A stretch of DNA of 64,000 bases from Gnetum montanum (GCA_015680685.1 MNCI01020673.1:247783-311782), one strand, 5' to 3'; shown: positions 33,404-45,671, numbered from the stretch's first letter. Notes: a model not told the origin generated them from the sequence alone. Numbers and translations: made by a program.

Positions 33404-33974
33404 TGATGAACCACAATATTAGGGCCATGATATCGGAGCTCACCAAGCAATATCGAGCATCCGATGTCGAGACCTACCTCATCGCCTATAAATAAGAGGC
33501 AGGCACGCTTGGTTTGCATAGTTAGTCTTAGTCCCTTACCTAGACTCTTGCAGTTTTCCTTCCTTAGAGTTAGGATTATTTTTGAGTGCCCACAGTAGGA
33601 GTCATAAAGTGAACAAATCTTCATTCGAGCATTGTGTACCTGAGCACACCTTGTGGCCAGAAATAAAGACAAACTTTGTGATAAACCTTGTAGCATTCAG
33701 AATAGCTCATTTAATGTTATTTATAGTTATTTAATGCTTTTCTTAGTTAATTAATGTTCTCTCTCTCACCTTGTTAACTCTNNNNNNNNNNNNNNNNNNN
33801 NNNNNNNNNNNNNNNNNNNNNNNNCTATACAAGTAAGCTTGGGAAGACAACAATTGACTAACCCATTTGGATTCTGTGAAGGCGCATAAGCACTTAGTGC
33901 TTGGAATTCAATCGGATCGTGCATGTACGCTCGTATTCATATGGTTGAGCATAGAGATACCTCGTTGCTCATCA
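33404..33974 (+). repeat. 3' LTR of element B, with assembly gap
   Basis: Starts TGATGAACC after a TTAGTCGTGGGGGTA tract and ends CTCATCA. It is interrupted by N at 33782-33824. Without the gap it matches the 5' LTR along its length. Confidence 0.9.
33782..33824. other. Assembly gap (43 N)
   Basis: The gap lies inside the 3' LTR of B. The same interval in the 5' LTR, between GTTAACTCT (ending 26790) and CTATACAAG (starting 27074), is about 283 bp, so the written gap is probably too short by about 240 bp. Confidence 0.9.
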
Positions 33975-33979
33975 CTGGT

Positions 33980-34057
33980 CAAGGAGTTCTCGTTGTTCTT
34001 TAATTGAGGGATCTAAAGGTCCTTCCTCAAAATTATTCAACATTAAGGTTTTTTTAT
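33980..34057 (-). pseudogene. Element X spacer between protease and RT
   Basis: A short minus-strand piece reading LNNFEEGPLDPSIKEQRELL, the acidic linker usual just before RT in this group. It is cut off by B on one side and C on the other. Confidence 0.65.
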
Positions 34058-34934
34058 TGATGAACATTAATAAGTTGCATTAACATGCCCCAATTGATGC
34101 AGCCTTGTTGATGGGCCCCCATTGATGAGGTCTTGGTTACATGGTATTGTCCCAATGATGTAGCCTTAGAGTGAAAACTATAAATATGAGCTCCCCAGCC
34201 GTGTTTATGAGGAGAATTCATAGTAGTAGCAAAGCTCTTATAGTTTTTATATTTGAAAGTTAGAATATTTTCCTGAGTACCCACAATAGGAGTCATTGAG
34301 GGTATGGATCTTTATTTGAGCATTGTTGTACTTGAGCATGATAGTATGTATGGTAATAAAGATGAGCTTCTTGATAAGCCTTGCACATTCTTAATAGATT
34401 AAATTCTTTATTTATGCACTCATAATCTTTATTAAATATTTAATCAATTAAGCTAGATTAGACTTTAATCAATTAAATAGATTAAGTACATGAGTACAAC
34501 TACTTTGAGTGTAACAAGTATTTGCTTGGTAATCCCAACAACGTTATTGCTTGGTGCATCCAGTAGCATAGCGCTTGGTAACCTAGTAGTGGATATGTGA
34601 ATTTAGGACATGCATGGAAAGTGGGATTAGATGCTTATGTTAGAACTAGTTAAAAATTAGTTAGTTAGTTAAATTAAATTAGTTATTAAATCACATCATC
34701 TCTCTCTTTAAGCACCAAAGAACATAAAACACAAAACGATAAAAATCATATGTCTCAATTACACTTAATCATATCATTATGCTTCACAAGTGCAATTGGA
34801 AAGACAACGAATGATCTTAGGGCAAGGTTCACTTCCTAGAATACTAGTGTACTGGAAACTATAACGACTGGGTTTTGTGGGAACTCTTCGTGATTCATAT
34901 GGTTGAGTGTAGGGGTACCTTCGACTGCTCATCA
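34058..34934 (+). repeat. 5' LTR of element C (877 bp)
   Basis: TGATGAACATT...CTCATCA. U3 uses GATG-GGCC words instead of GATATC. TATA box CTATAAATA at 34178-34186. The PBS at 34936-34953 reads TGGCACTGTTGTTGGGGA. Confidence 0.9.
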
Positions 34935-35090
34935 TTGGCACTGTTGTTGGGGACTTTGTTTATTGAAACGTGTACTATCTAGGTGTAGTGGATATCATTA
35001 ATATCATTGGATGAACCCCAAGGTTGATATCATTGCAAATATATATATTTAAAACTACAAAAGCATACTAATACTTTATTTGTTTACAAA

Positions 35091-37520
35091 ATGTCTTCTT
35101 CTCACAGGTGAAATGATATGAAATCATCAATTCCACAAGAGTGCAAAGTAACATATATTCATCCAAATGAGTATGTGTCTAATTTCACCTTCATCCTACA
35201 TTAGGATGAACAATTGCAATAGTGTGATATGGAGGGAAACATTATATTGCACCCTAATCAATCTGTGCTTGGGATGCTACTTCAAACTTTGAGGAAGTTA
35301 GGCATCTTAGATCTTTAAGAGGAATACATTGTGAATGGTTATAACACTTGGGACTACCATCCCACTGACACGAAATCCAGGCGAGATCGACATCAGAAGA
35401 GGCATTATGAGGATGCTAAGGAAAAACAGTTCACAAATCCCTTGTTCCTACTAAATCAAGATGACAATGAGGATCCTCCCTCTGAAGGTTCTCAGCATGA
35501 AGATTCTCTACCCTTTATTACTGGTGATGAGGGTGTGACCTTGAATTTCTAGTCTACAATCCACAATTCAAGTTTAAAGAACAATGGTAGTCAAGGCAAG
35601 AGATTGAATAAGCATCAAGATGATACAAAAAATAATGAATGTGGTCATGATATCCAAAAGGGAGTTAATAGATTTCATGGTGGAGGCAGTCCTCCTCCCT
35701 CTTCTTCCTCTTCATTTGCATCTACTTCTTCTTCCTTTTCTGATTCTAAAAAACACTACAAAAAGAACAACCATGATGGAGGTGAACATCAAGGTAATAA
35801 TCCTAATTTCCATGCACACAATCATCAAAGGGTTAATTGAGGACATCATCAGTGACAACAAAATCATGATGATGATGAGCCTCTATTAGCAACTTGAACC
35901 ATGCTTAACATTGTAGAGGCAATTAAGATTCCAACTAGGCATGTAAAAGATAGTTAGATTAAGTGCTTAGACATAATATCCCAAGATTTGAGGGGGGATA
36001 CAATTTTGATCCGTAAACACATCTACAAGATTTTCACGATGCCTGTGCCTTGTAGAACATTGAAAATGATTGGCAAAAACTCAAGCTCTTTCCCAAGACA
36101 CTCATTAAGGAAGTAGAAAGTTGGTACTAGTATTTAGAGCTGGAATCTATTCACCGATGGAGTACGATGCTTGAGCTATTCAATGATAAATACCAGACAT
36201 ACTCTAGAATGTCCAATCTAAGAAGGAAAATCTAAGGTTGGAAACAGGAAACACATGAACCCTTGGATACCACCATGAGCATATATTATTCTCTCTTATA
36301 TCGATGCCCTAACCATTGTTATTCTTAGAGGGAACAACTCCGCCATATCATAGATGGGCTCCAAGTAGAAACCAAAAGAACTCTTGGGGTTTATGCCCAA
36401 GGAAGACTATTCAAATTAAGAGCTTATTAGATCCAAAGACTTATAGAGTAGGTAGCAAAAGAAGAAGATGAGTTGCAAAAATGGGAAAGTGCAGTGGAAT
36501 ATAATAGGGATCCTTTCATCAGGAAAAGAGAGGTTTGATTTTGTGACTAGGAGGAGTCACCGCTTGATGAAGTGATGAGTAGGAAAACCTTGCTTATTCA
36601 AAAATTTGTTTATAATATGTTGGATAAGGTTGAAAAATTATGGGACTATTTGGATAAAAAGTTCCAAACTTCTATGAAGATCATTGAAGCATCCAAAGAA
36701 CATAATAGTGATCATAAATGTAGGAGACGAAAAGAAGTTGAACATGCCTACCAAAGAGGTAAGGGCAAAGCTACTACAATTGAAGAAGTTGTAGAGATAG
36801 ACTTTGATAATGATACTAGTTGTGACATCTTTCAATATGAACATTTGAAGGGATGTTGTCCTATGGTGTCACACTTATAAGAGTCTGGGGTGTATGCGTT
36901 GAATCTGTGGCTAGCACATAGGCAAGCACCTAGACGATTGTCTTATCTTCAAGGTAATCTAAGACAATTTGACTAGTAATAACAAGCCTATTATCGAAGT
37001 GGAGCTCCACCACAACCATATGAACAATATCAATAGTGGCAACAACCATAATTTTGGGTAATGCCATCGTCAAGGAAATAGTACCGTTATTGGTAATCAG
37101 CCACTTATTTCTCTAAGAAGTTCTGCAAGCCACACCTTATTCCAACATCACCATTACCCTCCAAAGTACCATAGAGCTCATTCACCATCTACTCAAGCAG
37201 AGCACCCATACCCATACCATCCTTGACATGCGTCTGCACACATCCCTCCACCCTCTACCCTATTACCTCTTGCTCCATCCATGTAGGGTGTAATTCCCCC
37301 ACAACTGTAGCAAAAAAATGCTACAAGGGCTGTGAATTGATAATAAGTCTTCTAGCTGAGTGATTTAGATAATTATTTTAGGAAACAACCATTTTTTGAC
37401 TTAACAGTCCTTCCAAACCTTCACAACCTAGTACGACTACTTAGTCTACATCTTTAGCACCCTCATCATCTACATCAAATACATTCAAGTGTTCTTTAAA
37501 CCAAATGCCACCTTAGATCC
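35091..37520 (+). pseudogene. Element C gag, decayed
   Basis: The ATG at 35091 (MSSSHR) is followed soon by a stop. The N-terminal spacer is rich in Ser, His and Asn. The capsid core lies at about 35.97-36.4 kb. The coiled acidic frame 36572-36880 holds the knuckle-like CDIFQYEHLKGCC, in which the second Cys is Phe. A Gln/Pro-rich tail follows. The order is as in B and E. Frames change at least once between 35.1 and 36.6 kb. Confidence 0.75.
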
Positions 37521-38445
37521 ACACTGTGATGCTAACTCATGCTATTTTTAATTAGATCAAGGTTGGCAATCTTTCCACAAAAATATCTAATCCAAGAAGT
37601 CCTCTCATTTACTTATAGATCACTAAACATAAGCCATGCAAGGCTCTTCTTGATTTTGGTTTTGGTGTCAATCTCATCTCTCATGACATGTACAAGGCTT
37701 GGAACCTACCACCTCTCAAGAAGAGCAACATCCATTTGGAATTGACAGATGAGTTAATCATTGTTCCTTTGGGGTTAGTGGAGGACATTGTTACGACAAT
37801 TAGTGGGTGGTCCTATCCTACCGATTTTTGGTGATCAAGGTTGAGAATTGCAAAGGTGACTTCCCCATCATTATGGGAAAGGCATAGTTAAGCACGGTTG
37901 ATGAACGTATGGGTATAAGGAACCTCTCCTTGTAAACTTCTAAGGAAATTGAATTTGGATGATTAGAGAAGAAGCGTGTTCCATGCATTGCATACAACGA
38001 TAATGGGTGTAATTGCATGCAAAAAATATGGTTCATTAAAAGTACATTCATCAAAGCATGCAATTAGTATACATAAGAAATAGATATTCAAAAGTGCCTA
38101 TACATAACAACCACAAAACAAGAAGGCATCCATGGCACCCAGTGGTTGACAATTGACTTTAACAGCACATTATGCATGGAACCAATTGAGAGCTTGACAT
38201 GTGATTATGTCAAAGGCATGGAAAAACTTGAGCAAGTTCATGACAAACTCTCAAATGAGGAAGATGATGATACTTATTGGGAAGAGTTGGAAATTCTTGA
38301 TAATTTCAAACATGAGCCCTTGGAGTTAAAAACTCTACTGGATAGCATGGAATATGCATTTTTAAATGATGGAAAGCCAGTTATCATCAATTTCAAACTT
38401 ACTCCTAAACAAAAAGAAAATCTATTAAAGGTAGTTAACAAATAG
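37521..38445 (+). pseudogene. Element C protease and protease-RT linker
   Basis: The catalytic box reads LLDFGFGVNLIS near 37648, with Phe for the usual Ser or Thr after Asp. A flap region and IIMGKA follow near 37870. The 99-residue frame 38146-38445 is the linker, with EPIESLTCDYVKGMEKLEQV and LELKTLLDSMEYAFLNDGKP, the segment that precedes RT in this group. Confidence 0.75.
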
Positions 38446-39300
38446 CCAATAGCCTTTTCTTGGCCATATCTTAAGTTGACTAGAATCGATCCAAGGATAT
38501 GCTAGCATCACATCCACACCAACTTGGCCATGAAGCCAAGAAGGTAGCTGCAGAGGTGGCTAAAGTCCAAATTGAAGTAGATCATTAAGGAGAAAATAGA
38601 ACAACTCCTCAAGGCAGGGTTCATCTATCCCATTTCAGATAGTGAGTGGGTTAGCCCACTCGTAATTGTGCCAAAGAAAGGTGGAAAATGGTGGCTTTAC
38701 ATCAACTTTAGGCTTTTGAATATGGCAAAATTTAAAGATCATTTTTCATTATTATTTGTGAATCAAGTGTTGGACAGAATATCTAAGCATTGCTATTATA
38801 GCTTCTTGGATGGTTATAGTGGCTATAACCAAATCNCATATCTAAGCATTGCTATTATAGCTTCTTGGATGGTTATAGTGGCTATAACCAAATCCAAATT
38901 GCATCAGAAGATCAGGCTAAGATAACATTCATGAGTCCTTGGGGGATTTTTGCATATTATAAGATGCCATTTGGCTTGTGCAATGCCCCCAGGACATTTT
39001 AATGCCTAGTCCTTAGTATTTTCCAATAGCAGATTAGTAGTGGGGTAGAGGTCGTTATGGATGATTTTTTAACCTATGGGGCTACATTTGAGTAAGCCTT
39101 GGACTGCCTTGAGTAAGTATTGAATTGATATGTTAAAACAAACCTTAGGCTTAATTAGCAGAAGAGCCATTTGATGGTCTAGGAAGGCATGGTACTAGGG
39201 CACATAATTACATAAGAAGGGATTGAGGTAGATCCAAAAAAATAAGGGTCATCGAAGGAATTACACGTCAACTAGAGATAGTTAAAGATGTCTGATCATT
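38446..39300 (+). pseudogene. Element C reverse transcriptase
   Basis: Motifs in order: AGFIYPISDSEWVSPLVIV near 38620; YINFRLLNMAKFKDHFS near 38700; YSFLDGYSGYNQ near 38800; MPFGLCNAPRTF near 38965; the catalytic box VVMDDFLTYG near 39055, where MDD is kept. It is interrupted by stops and by the duplicated 57-bp stretch around the N at 38836, which is probably an assembly error. Inactive as written. Confidence 0.82.
38779..38894 (+). repeat. 57-bp direct duplication around a single N
   Basis: 38779-38835 and 38838-38894 are identical and are separated only by 'nc'. Both encode the same RT motif, SFLDGYSGYNQI. A tandem copy meeting exactly at an undetermined base is typical of a failed contig overlap. 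Confidence 0.85.
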
Positions 39301-39850
39301 CCTTGGACAGACTGGCTACTATCAATGAATCATAGAGAATTTTTTAAAGATTGCAAAGCTATCAGTAGAGCTTATAAAGAAAGATGCTTCGTTTATCTAG
39401 ACCAAGGAGCATGAACATGCATTCCAAAAACTAAAAGACAAACTTGTAGAAACTCAAATTTGATGGGCACCAAACTAGTCTAGATCATTTCACATAATGA
39501 CAGATGCATCTAAATATGCTTTGGGAGTGGTGCTTACGTAGTTGGACGATAAGAAACATCCATATTACATCCACTACGCCAATTGAAGCATTGTGGGTAC
39601 ATAGCTAAATTACACCATAATGGAGAAAGAATTAATGGTAGTGGTGTATGCTCTTGAAAAGTTTAGGTACTATGTGCTTGGTTATAAAGTATTTGTGCAC
39701 ACAGACCATAGTGGCATTTGCTTCCTAATGAACAGGTTGATGGTGAGCCCTTGTATCATATAGTGGCTCATAATCTTACTAGAATTTGATCTCACAATGG
39801 TAGATCAGAAAGGAAATGAAAATGTGATCACTAACCACCTCTCGTGATTA
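39301..39850 (+). pseudogene. Element C RNase H
   Basis: The end of the RT connection (a TGYYQ motif near 39310) is followed by MTDASKYALGVVL near 39500. Further on come ELMVVVYALEKFRYYVLGYK near 39630 and VHTDHSG near 39700. Stops interrupt it. The Asp and Glu positions of RNase H can be recognised. Confidence 0.75.
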
Positions 39851-40054
39851 AGATAGGATAACAAAGAGGAGGAGAGCCCACTCTCTAATCAATTCCTAAA
39901 TGAAATTCTCTTTATAGGAGCAATAAATGACCAAGTGACCACAAAAACAACATGCTACAATAACATCCTCACTTACTCAGGAGATGCCACAAGGTCTAGA
40001 CTTTAGGAAAAAAATAATAGTTTCTTCATTGGGTAAAGTACTTCATGAAAATCA

Positions 40055-41240
40055 GTGTACTTCATGAAAATCAATGGACACATTTATAAGATATGCACTG
40101 ATGGCCTGATTTATTGGTGTGTCCTTGATGCAGATCAACTACACATTCTCCAGGATGCTCACAAAGGCCCTTACAAAGGCCACTATGTAGGAAGGTGCAT
40201 GGCCATAAAAATCTTGATGACAAGATATTATTGGCCCACAATCTTCAAGGATACCCATTAGTTCATTTAATCTTGTGATTGGTGTCAACGAGATGGTGGG
40301 ATGACCATGTGAATGGAGGGTTCTCAACAGTGGATTCAACCACTAGAACTCTTCGACATATGGGGCATTGACTTCATGGGTCCCATTATGCCTATGTCCA
40401 ATGGAAAGTCATATATTATCGTAGCAATCAACTATTGCACCAAATGGGCAGAAGTAGAAGCCATCATTGACTGTACATCATCCATCGTTGCTTGATTTAT
40501 ACAATAAAATGTTGTAAATAGGTTTGGGATGCCATGTGCACTAATTTTAAAAAATGGAACTCACTTCATAGGTGCTACTTTTAGAAAGTTGATGCAATGC
40601 TTAGGGGTTGAACATAAACTAACAACACCTTATTACCCCTAAGCCAATGATCAAACAAAGGTAACTAACCAAGAGATTACAAAGATCCTAACAAGGACCA
40701 TAAACAAATATAGGAGAGATTGGAGCATAAAACTCAATGATACCCTATGGGCCTATCATGTAACATGAAAACTTCCTATTGGCTACTCTCCCTATGAGTT
40801 GGTGTATGGAAAACTTCTAATGCTTCCAGTTCAATTTGAGCTTTGTACACTCTCAGCAACCTTTGAACTAAATCTTGATCTAATTCTAGCCCAAAAAGAA
40901 AGGTTGATCAACCTCAATGTGCTAGATAAAAATTGATTGGTGGTCCTATGTTTGAATGAAGTGCACAAGGCATTCAAGAAACAACAACATGATCTAAGAA
41001 TACGAAAAGCAAAATTTCAACCAAGAGATAAGATTATCTACTAGAACCCCACACATGTACCATAGAAAAAAAAATTCCAAACATTGTGGGACGAATCTTA
41101 CATAATTTTTAAAATATTTCCTTTTGGGGCCATGACCATATAAAAACCTGATAGCCCAAATAAAAAGTAGTTGGTCAACATCCAACAAATAAAGCCTTTC
41201 CACGAGCCCAAGCAAGCCAGTACAACAAATACCTCTATGG
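40055..41240 (+). pseudogene. Element C integrase
   Basis: The zinc-binding region (QDAHKGPYKGHYVGR...YYWPTIFKD) lies at 40150-40260. The core starts with WGIDFMGPIMPMSNGKSYII near 40360, keeping the first Asp, with NYCTKWAEVEA after it. A second region near 40550 reads KNGTHF, so Asp has become Lys. The third region is damaged. The C-terminal domain runs to about 41220. This copy shows what B and E have lost around their integrase deletions. Confidence 0.78.
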
Positions 41241-42780
41241 ATGGACAACCACGTTCAAGTTTTTAGATCTCATTCTTCTAACTCAGTCATCAGGGAGATG
41301 GCCATTCATGCTAAATCATCCATATGGCTCCTCAATTTTTTTTATTTTTTTTCCACATTTTTGATTTTACAATTTATTTATTTTACATCTTTTTGATTTT
41401 AAATCTTTTTCCTATTTTACACCATTTTTTGTTTAACATCATCATTAATATATTTAAATCTTTATTGGATATTTTTACACTTTCTTAGATATTTTACTTT
41501 GTTTGAGTGTGATTTTCAAATTTTTGCTAATAAACATGCTTTATGCCAATAGGACATAGTGGTGTTGTGGCTGTTACTAATGGTGGTTTGTGTTTTATGT
41601 TTTGTTTGCTAATGTTTGGATTCTATTTTTGAATTTTTGTACTGATGACTAAGTCATGATTTCTTTTTTTATGGAATAGAAAGTAAGTCCATGTCATCCA
41701 CCCATCCACAAACTCTATGGTTTTCCTTGTTTTGGAAGTTTGAGGTTCCTTTCATTAATAAAACTTTTAATAAATCTATGACCTTGGTAATTTCTAGAAT
41801 TGGGAAGGATTTAAAGATAGGGTGTAACTTCAAGGGGACTCAATACTCTTTGTACTCTTCTACTTACTTGAGTGCTTGAGTGTTTTCATCAACTTCTTAT
41901 TGTTTCATGTTCTAATAATAGGAAGTCCAATAAAGTCTTTGCATGGTGTGGTTTAAAAAAAAGAAAAAAAGAAGAAGAAGAAAAAAAAACAAACAAAAAA
42001 CAACAAAAAACATGATGGGAATTCCAAGCACACCCCTTAGATGAATAAATGAGCTATAAGCAGTAGTTATGGGACTAGCAAGACATGTTACCCATGCCTG
42101 AAGTTCCCATCTATTTAAGACCCTCTCTCACTTCCTACTTCTCTTTTCTTCTTTTTATGGAATGGTGGTTGTTGTGTGGGTGCACTTTTGTGTCTTAAGG
42201 AGGTGGATCAATCTTAGAGTGGCGATGCAAATTTTCTGAATGAGGTTGGTTTTGGTTTGGACTAAGGATGGATCTTCTTCAATCATTTTAAACAGAAGCT
42301 CCACAAGGGACTTCTTATGGCCTTAGTTTGGAATTCCATTCCACCTTCTCTATCATCCATCTTTATTGATCATAATTCACCTCACTACCAGTGTGCATGT
42401 TCTTGATTCCATGTCTTGGTCTGATGTATTTGAATTCTTAGATAAAATTTTTGGGTTTTGGTCCTTAACTTCCATTGAGCATTAATCACCTATGGGGCCC
42501 ATGAATTCCTTAGGTTGAGGTTATGCATGGAAAAAAAGGACATGAGCTTGCTATGGGAAGGGTCCACTTGCATATCCCTTGGTTGGGTTTGTTAAGTACC
42601 TTATCCTTAGACATTCTTGCAAACTGAATCTTTCATACACCCATCTTTTGCATCACATGATGTGTTCCTTTACAAATTTTGTTCATTAAACGCATTCTCC
42701 ATTAAATTTTTTCAATTTTTTAGATTTCAAAGATCCTCTTCAATGCTTTTATCATATTCTTGGCATTTTTGGAATTCCAT
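41241..42780 (+). other. Conserved noncoding block of element C
   Basis: Contains the family words AGTCCATGTCATCCACCCAT near 41685, CAAGGGGACTCAATAC near 41830, AGACATGTTACCCATGCCTG near 42081 and CTTGCTATGGGAAGGGTCC near 42547. No protein is supported; short open frames here do not match other copies. Confidence 0.55.
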
Positions 42781-42809
42781 GGATCCCAGATATTGATGTT
42801 TGAAAATTT

Positions 42810-42920
42810 TGGCCAATGGACCCCTGTATATGGGGCCTTGTCGATGGAGTAGACTTGTATATGAGGCCTGGTATACGGGGCCCCATCGACATAAGGCAAA
42901 AATAGTATATATATACATGA
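42810..42920 (+). promoter_or_regulatory. Putative internal promoter of element C (LTR-like GGGGCC cluster plus TATA)
   Basis: Repeats of TATATGGGGCC, TTGTCGATGG and ATACGGGGCCCCATCGAC are followed by GTATATATATAC at 42905-42916. C's own 3' LTR U3 carries GGGGCCCC, CTTGTCGATAGGG and related words. The site is about 450 bp upstream of the accessory ORF. Confidence 0.55.
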
Positions 42921-43057
42921 CCCCACTTGGAAAATTTTACATTTTCTCACAAATGCTAATGGAGTTTTTTAATTTTTCAAAGCCCAAAACCTTCCAAAGC
43001 CCATAACTTACAAACTATTTATCCAAATCACTTCGTTCTTCAACTCTGCAACTATTA

Positions 43058-43366
43058 GAGGTAAGCTCTTCATTGTGGGTGCCATAAATGTATCATTTTT
43101 GATAGAAAATCTTTCACAATTTTCCTAACTCCTATGAAGGTTTAATTGAAAAATCAATTATTAAACACTAAATTACAAGAGTTAAACCTTTCCAACAAGC
43201 TTCGGTGATAATTATAACAAATAATTGACAAAATAATAATAAAATAATCAATTTTCCATGGTCCAACCTTAGCCAAAGTGTAACTAACTAACTGATAAGA
43301 AAGGATACTCAAAACTTTAAAGTTACACATTATATCTACTAACCCATGAATGCGTTGTGACTGCAA
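43058..43366 (+). other. Putative leader intron before the element C accessory ORF
   Basis: A donor-like TTAGAG/GTAAGCTC is at 43057/43058. The sequence before the ATG, GTTGTGACTGCAA, aligns with the acceptor-like TGTGATTGCAG of element A, but the final AG is AA here. D has the matching donor region mutated to GATAAGC. The intron is inferred. Confidence 0.45.
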
Positions 43367-45450
43367 ATGACACCAAAAGGGAAGCACACGCATGAAGTAG
43401 GACTATCCCAATGAAGGGAGAAATGACCTAGAATGGTAAGAGGCCAAGAATAATCCCAGGAAGAACCACTCGTAACCCATGCCATAGGTCCTCTTAGGGA
43501 GGATGTAGAATTGGAATCTATCAGATATATTCCAAAACCACCAACAACAGCAACAGAACACTTCCATTAGAATGATGTGCCTACACAACTAGAAAACCTT
43601 GAAGTGACCTTAATAGAGGCATGCCTAAATCAAATAAAATTAACGGAGGTCCAAAAATTGATGCTCCAAGAGTTAAACTTTGGCCCTTTGTCGGAGCACA
43701 CACTAAGAGAAGTGTAGGACCACCTGAAGGCGTATCCCAGGTGGCCAATCATCACTTCCACTAGGGAGTGGTACATGGGAGAGATGTTTTTATGCTAGAA
43801 TAATAAGCAGCTTGGAGCAATGATAAAGATCAAGGACATCTTAGTGTCCTACTTAGTGTAGGCCATTACTACAGTGCATGGGTTGCCCAAAACAAGGACA
43901 AATTTAACTAAAATTCCAATGCAAGAAAATATGAGCATAAAGAAAAGTGGATGCAATAGTGCTATGGTGTCGACTGTAAGGAGATTGGCATGATTACACT
44001 GGTAGAGAGAATCCATTATAAGATTGTGGCCTTCCACATTAGTTCCACGATGAGGCTAAGCAAGATCATTGCCTTCTTTGCCTAAGCATGCATCGCTCTG
44101 AGTGAGAGATTTTTAGTCAACCTTTTGCAACTAATCTATCTGGAGATATAGAAGTAGTTTAAAGAAAATGAATGCGGAAGGAAGGTACTCCCCTTTCCAT
44201 GCCTCATTAGAAAACTCTATCGAAGGGAAGGGATAGTCCATTACATCAATGACACTGCCAAAACTATTTTGGCAGCCAATTGGGCAAAAATGATGAAGGA
44301 TAAGATGTTTGTCACAACTATTCAAGAGGAGGAGGAGTGACCACTACCACCACTTGCCACTTAGACAATAGTGCTAGAAATCGCTGCAACCACCCAATAG
44401 TTGCAAAATTATAGAGAATGGCTCTTGAGTGAACAAGAGCAACAAGTAGGCATGAGTGGTGGGGACCCATTCATATATAGACCAGTCATGAGTCACCTCA
44501 ATGCGGTGGCTTGAATAATCAATTTAATGGATGAGGGTGGATCCATTTTTTTGGCCTAAAAAAGGTAGCTGCCTGTGAGGTTGAATCCAAATGCTAGAGA
44601 GGTCATAGTATCTCTCGTAGAACAACAATCACTCCTAGAAATCTTTGGGAAAACTACAACCTTTTTGGTGTGCTTTGAGGAGGGCAAGGGAAAACTATTT
44701 TGGTGATGTAGAACTAGGGGCAAAAAATAGTAGCAGAAGTGGTCGTCGATAGGATTGCCAAAATTCTCTATGCACCTACAGTATTTGCATGAGATGTCAC
44801 TGCACTTAAAGGTATGCAAATGTCTGCAGGAACTACAACTAGTCGAATAAGTGTAGCACAACATGAGGAATTGCTGGACTGATTGGTGGGAATTGGACAA
44901 CTACTTTCAAAAATATTTGACCTTTCAAACAACATTACTGTAATCCAGTTAGAGCTGTTAAAGGCAAGGGGCAAAAACATCATATTAGAGGGGAAATAGA
45001 ATAAATGCTTGGTTGCAGAAGTTGTTGAACTATGAGCCCAGATTGCTGATCCTGCATTTTTCAACTTGACACTACCAAGAGATGAAGCTATGCAACAACT
45101 TCAAACCAAGATTAAAGGGTTTGAGGGTGCAATGGAGATGATGGTGTTCTACAGATCCTTGGTAGAGGCCACACAACACAAGATTCAAAAGGCCTTGGAT
45201 CAGACCCATTAGCAAAATGTTCAGTTGATCATAAAAAATCATCACCTATGGAATGTTGATCTGCACAAGCAATAGTTAATAGATTTCATCCATCAATAGT
45301 AGGAGAAACTAGTCAAAGAAAACACTGAATTGAGGAGATTGGTAGTAGAGAATAGGAATCTCTCCATGGAGGAAGTCTACGTCCTTCACCAAAAAACTGC
45401 AACTGAAGTAGCTGCTTAGGGCTATCCGATCTTCACCACCGCCTTCACGT
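43367..45450 (+). pseudogene. Accessory ORF of element C (coiled-coil protein), decayed
   Basis: The ATG at 43367 opens MTPKGKHTHEV. A word LNFGPLSEHTLREV near 43675 and a WYMGEMF word near 43765 align with A and D. A middle part carries PFPCLIRKLYRREGIVHYI near 44195. The Ser/Asp-rich SGGDPFIYRPVMSHLNAVA near 44460 is shared with D. A Glu/Gln/Lys-rich, probably coiled-coil region extends to about 45.4 kb. Stops are frequent. The shared order of blocks in A, C and D shows a real family protein. Function unknown. Confidence 0.62.
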
Positions 45451-45656
45451 TGTCAGAGGAGGTGTTGTCCAAAATTTTTATAGTCATTTCATGATGTTCA
45501 ATTTTGTGTCATGAACACCATAATTTTTGTAATTTGTTGATTTGTACACTCGAGCACTTAGTTTTGTCAAAGTTAACTTATTTTGTTTTGTTAAGAGTCA
45601 ATCAATAATCCCATACCTTTCCAATTTTGTAATAGAACTCAAGGATAAGTTTTCAT

Positions 45657-45671
45657 TCAGTCATGGGGGTA
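45657..45671 (+). promoter_or_regulatory. 3' polypurine tract of element C
   Basis: CAGTCATGGGGGTA precedes the 3' LTR, a mutated form of the TTAGTCGTGGGGGTA tract of A and B. Confidence 0.8.

Larger units (their letters stand above)
26399..33974 (+). mobile_element. Element B: gypsy-type element with RT/RNase H deleted
   Basis: LTRs 26399-27223 and 33404-33974 enclose PBS, gag, protease, the C-terminal part of integrase, the conserved noncoding block, a vestigial accessory ORF start and a PPT. The flanks ATGGT (26394-26398) and CTGGT (33975-33979) are a 5-bp target duplication with one mismatch. Near 30630 the protease-RT linker runs straight into the integrase core, so about 2 kb of pol is missing relative to E. 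The element interrupts X's pol only 452 bp from element A. Confidence 0.88.

Noticed and set aside
35604-35889. Ser/His/Asn-rich frame as an independent gene
   Set aside because: Its place and composition match the Gag N-terminal spacer of B and E, so it is part of the C gag remnant.
42720-43006. Open frames on both strands over the internal promoter cluster of C
   Set aside because: They arise from the palindromic repeats, which read open in both directions; no family match in A or D.
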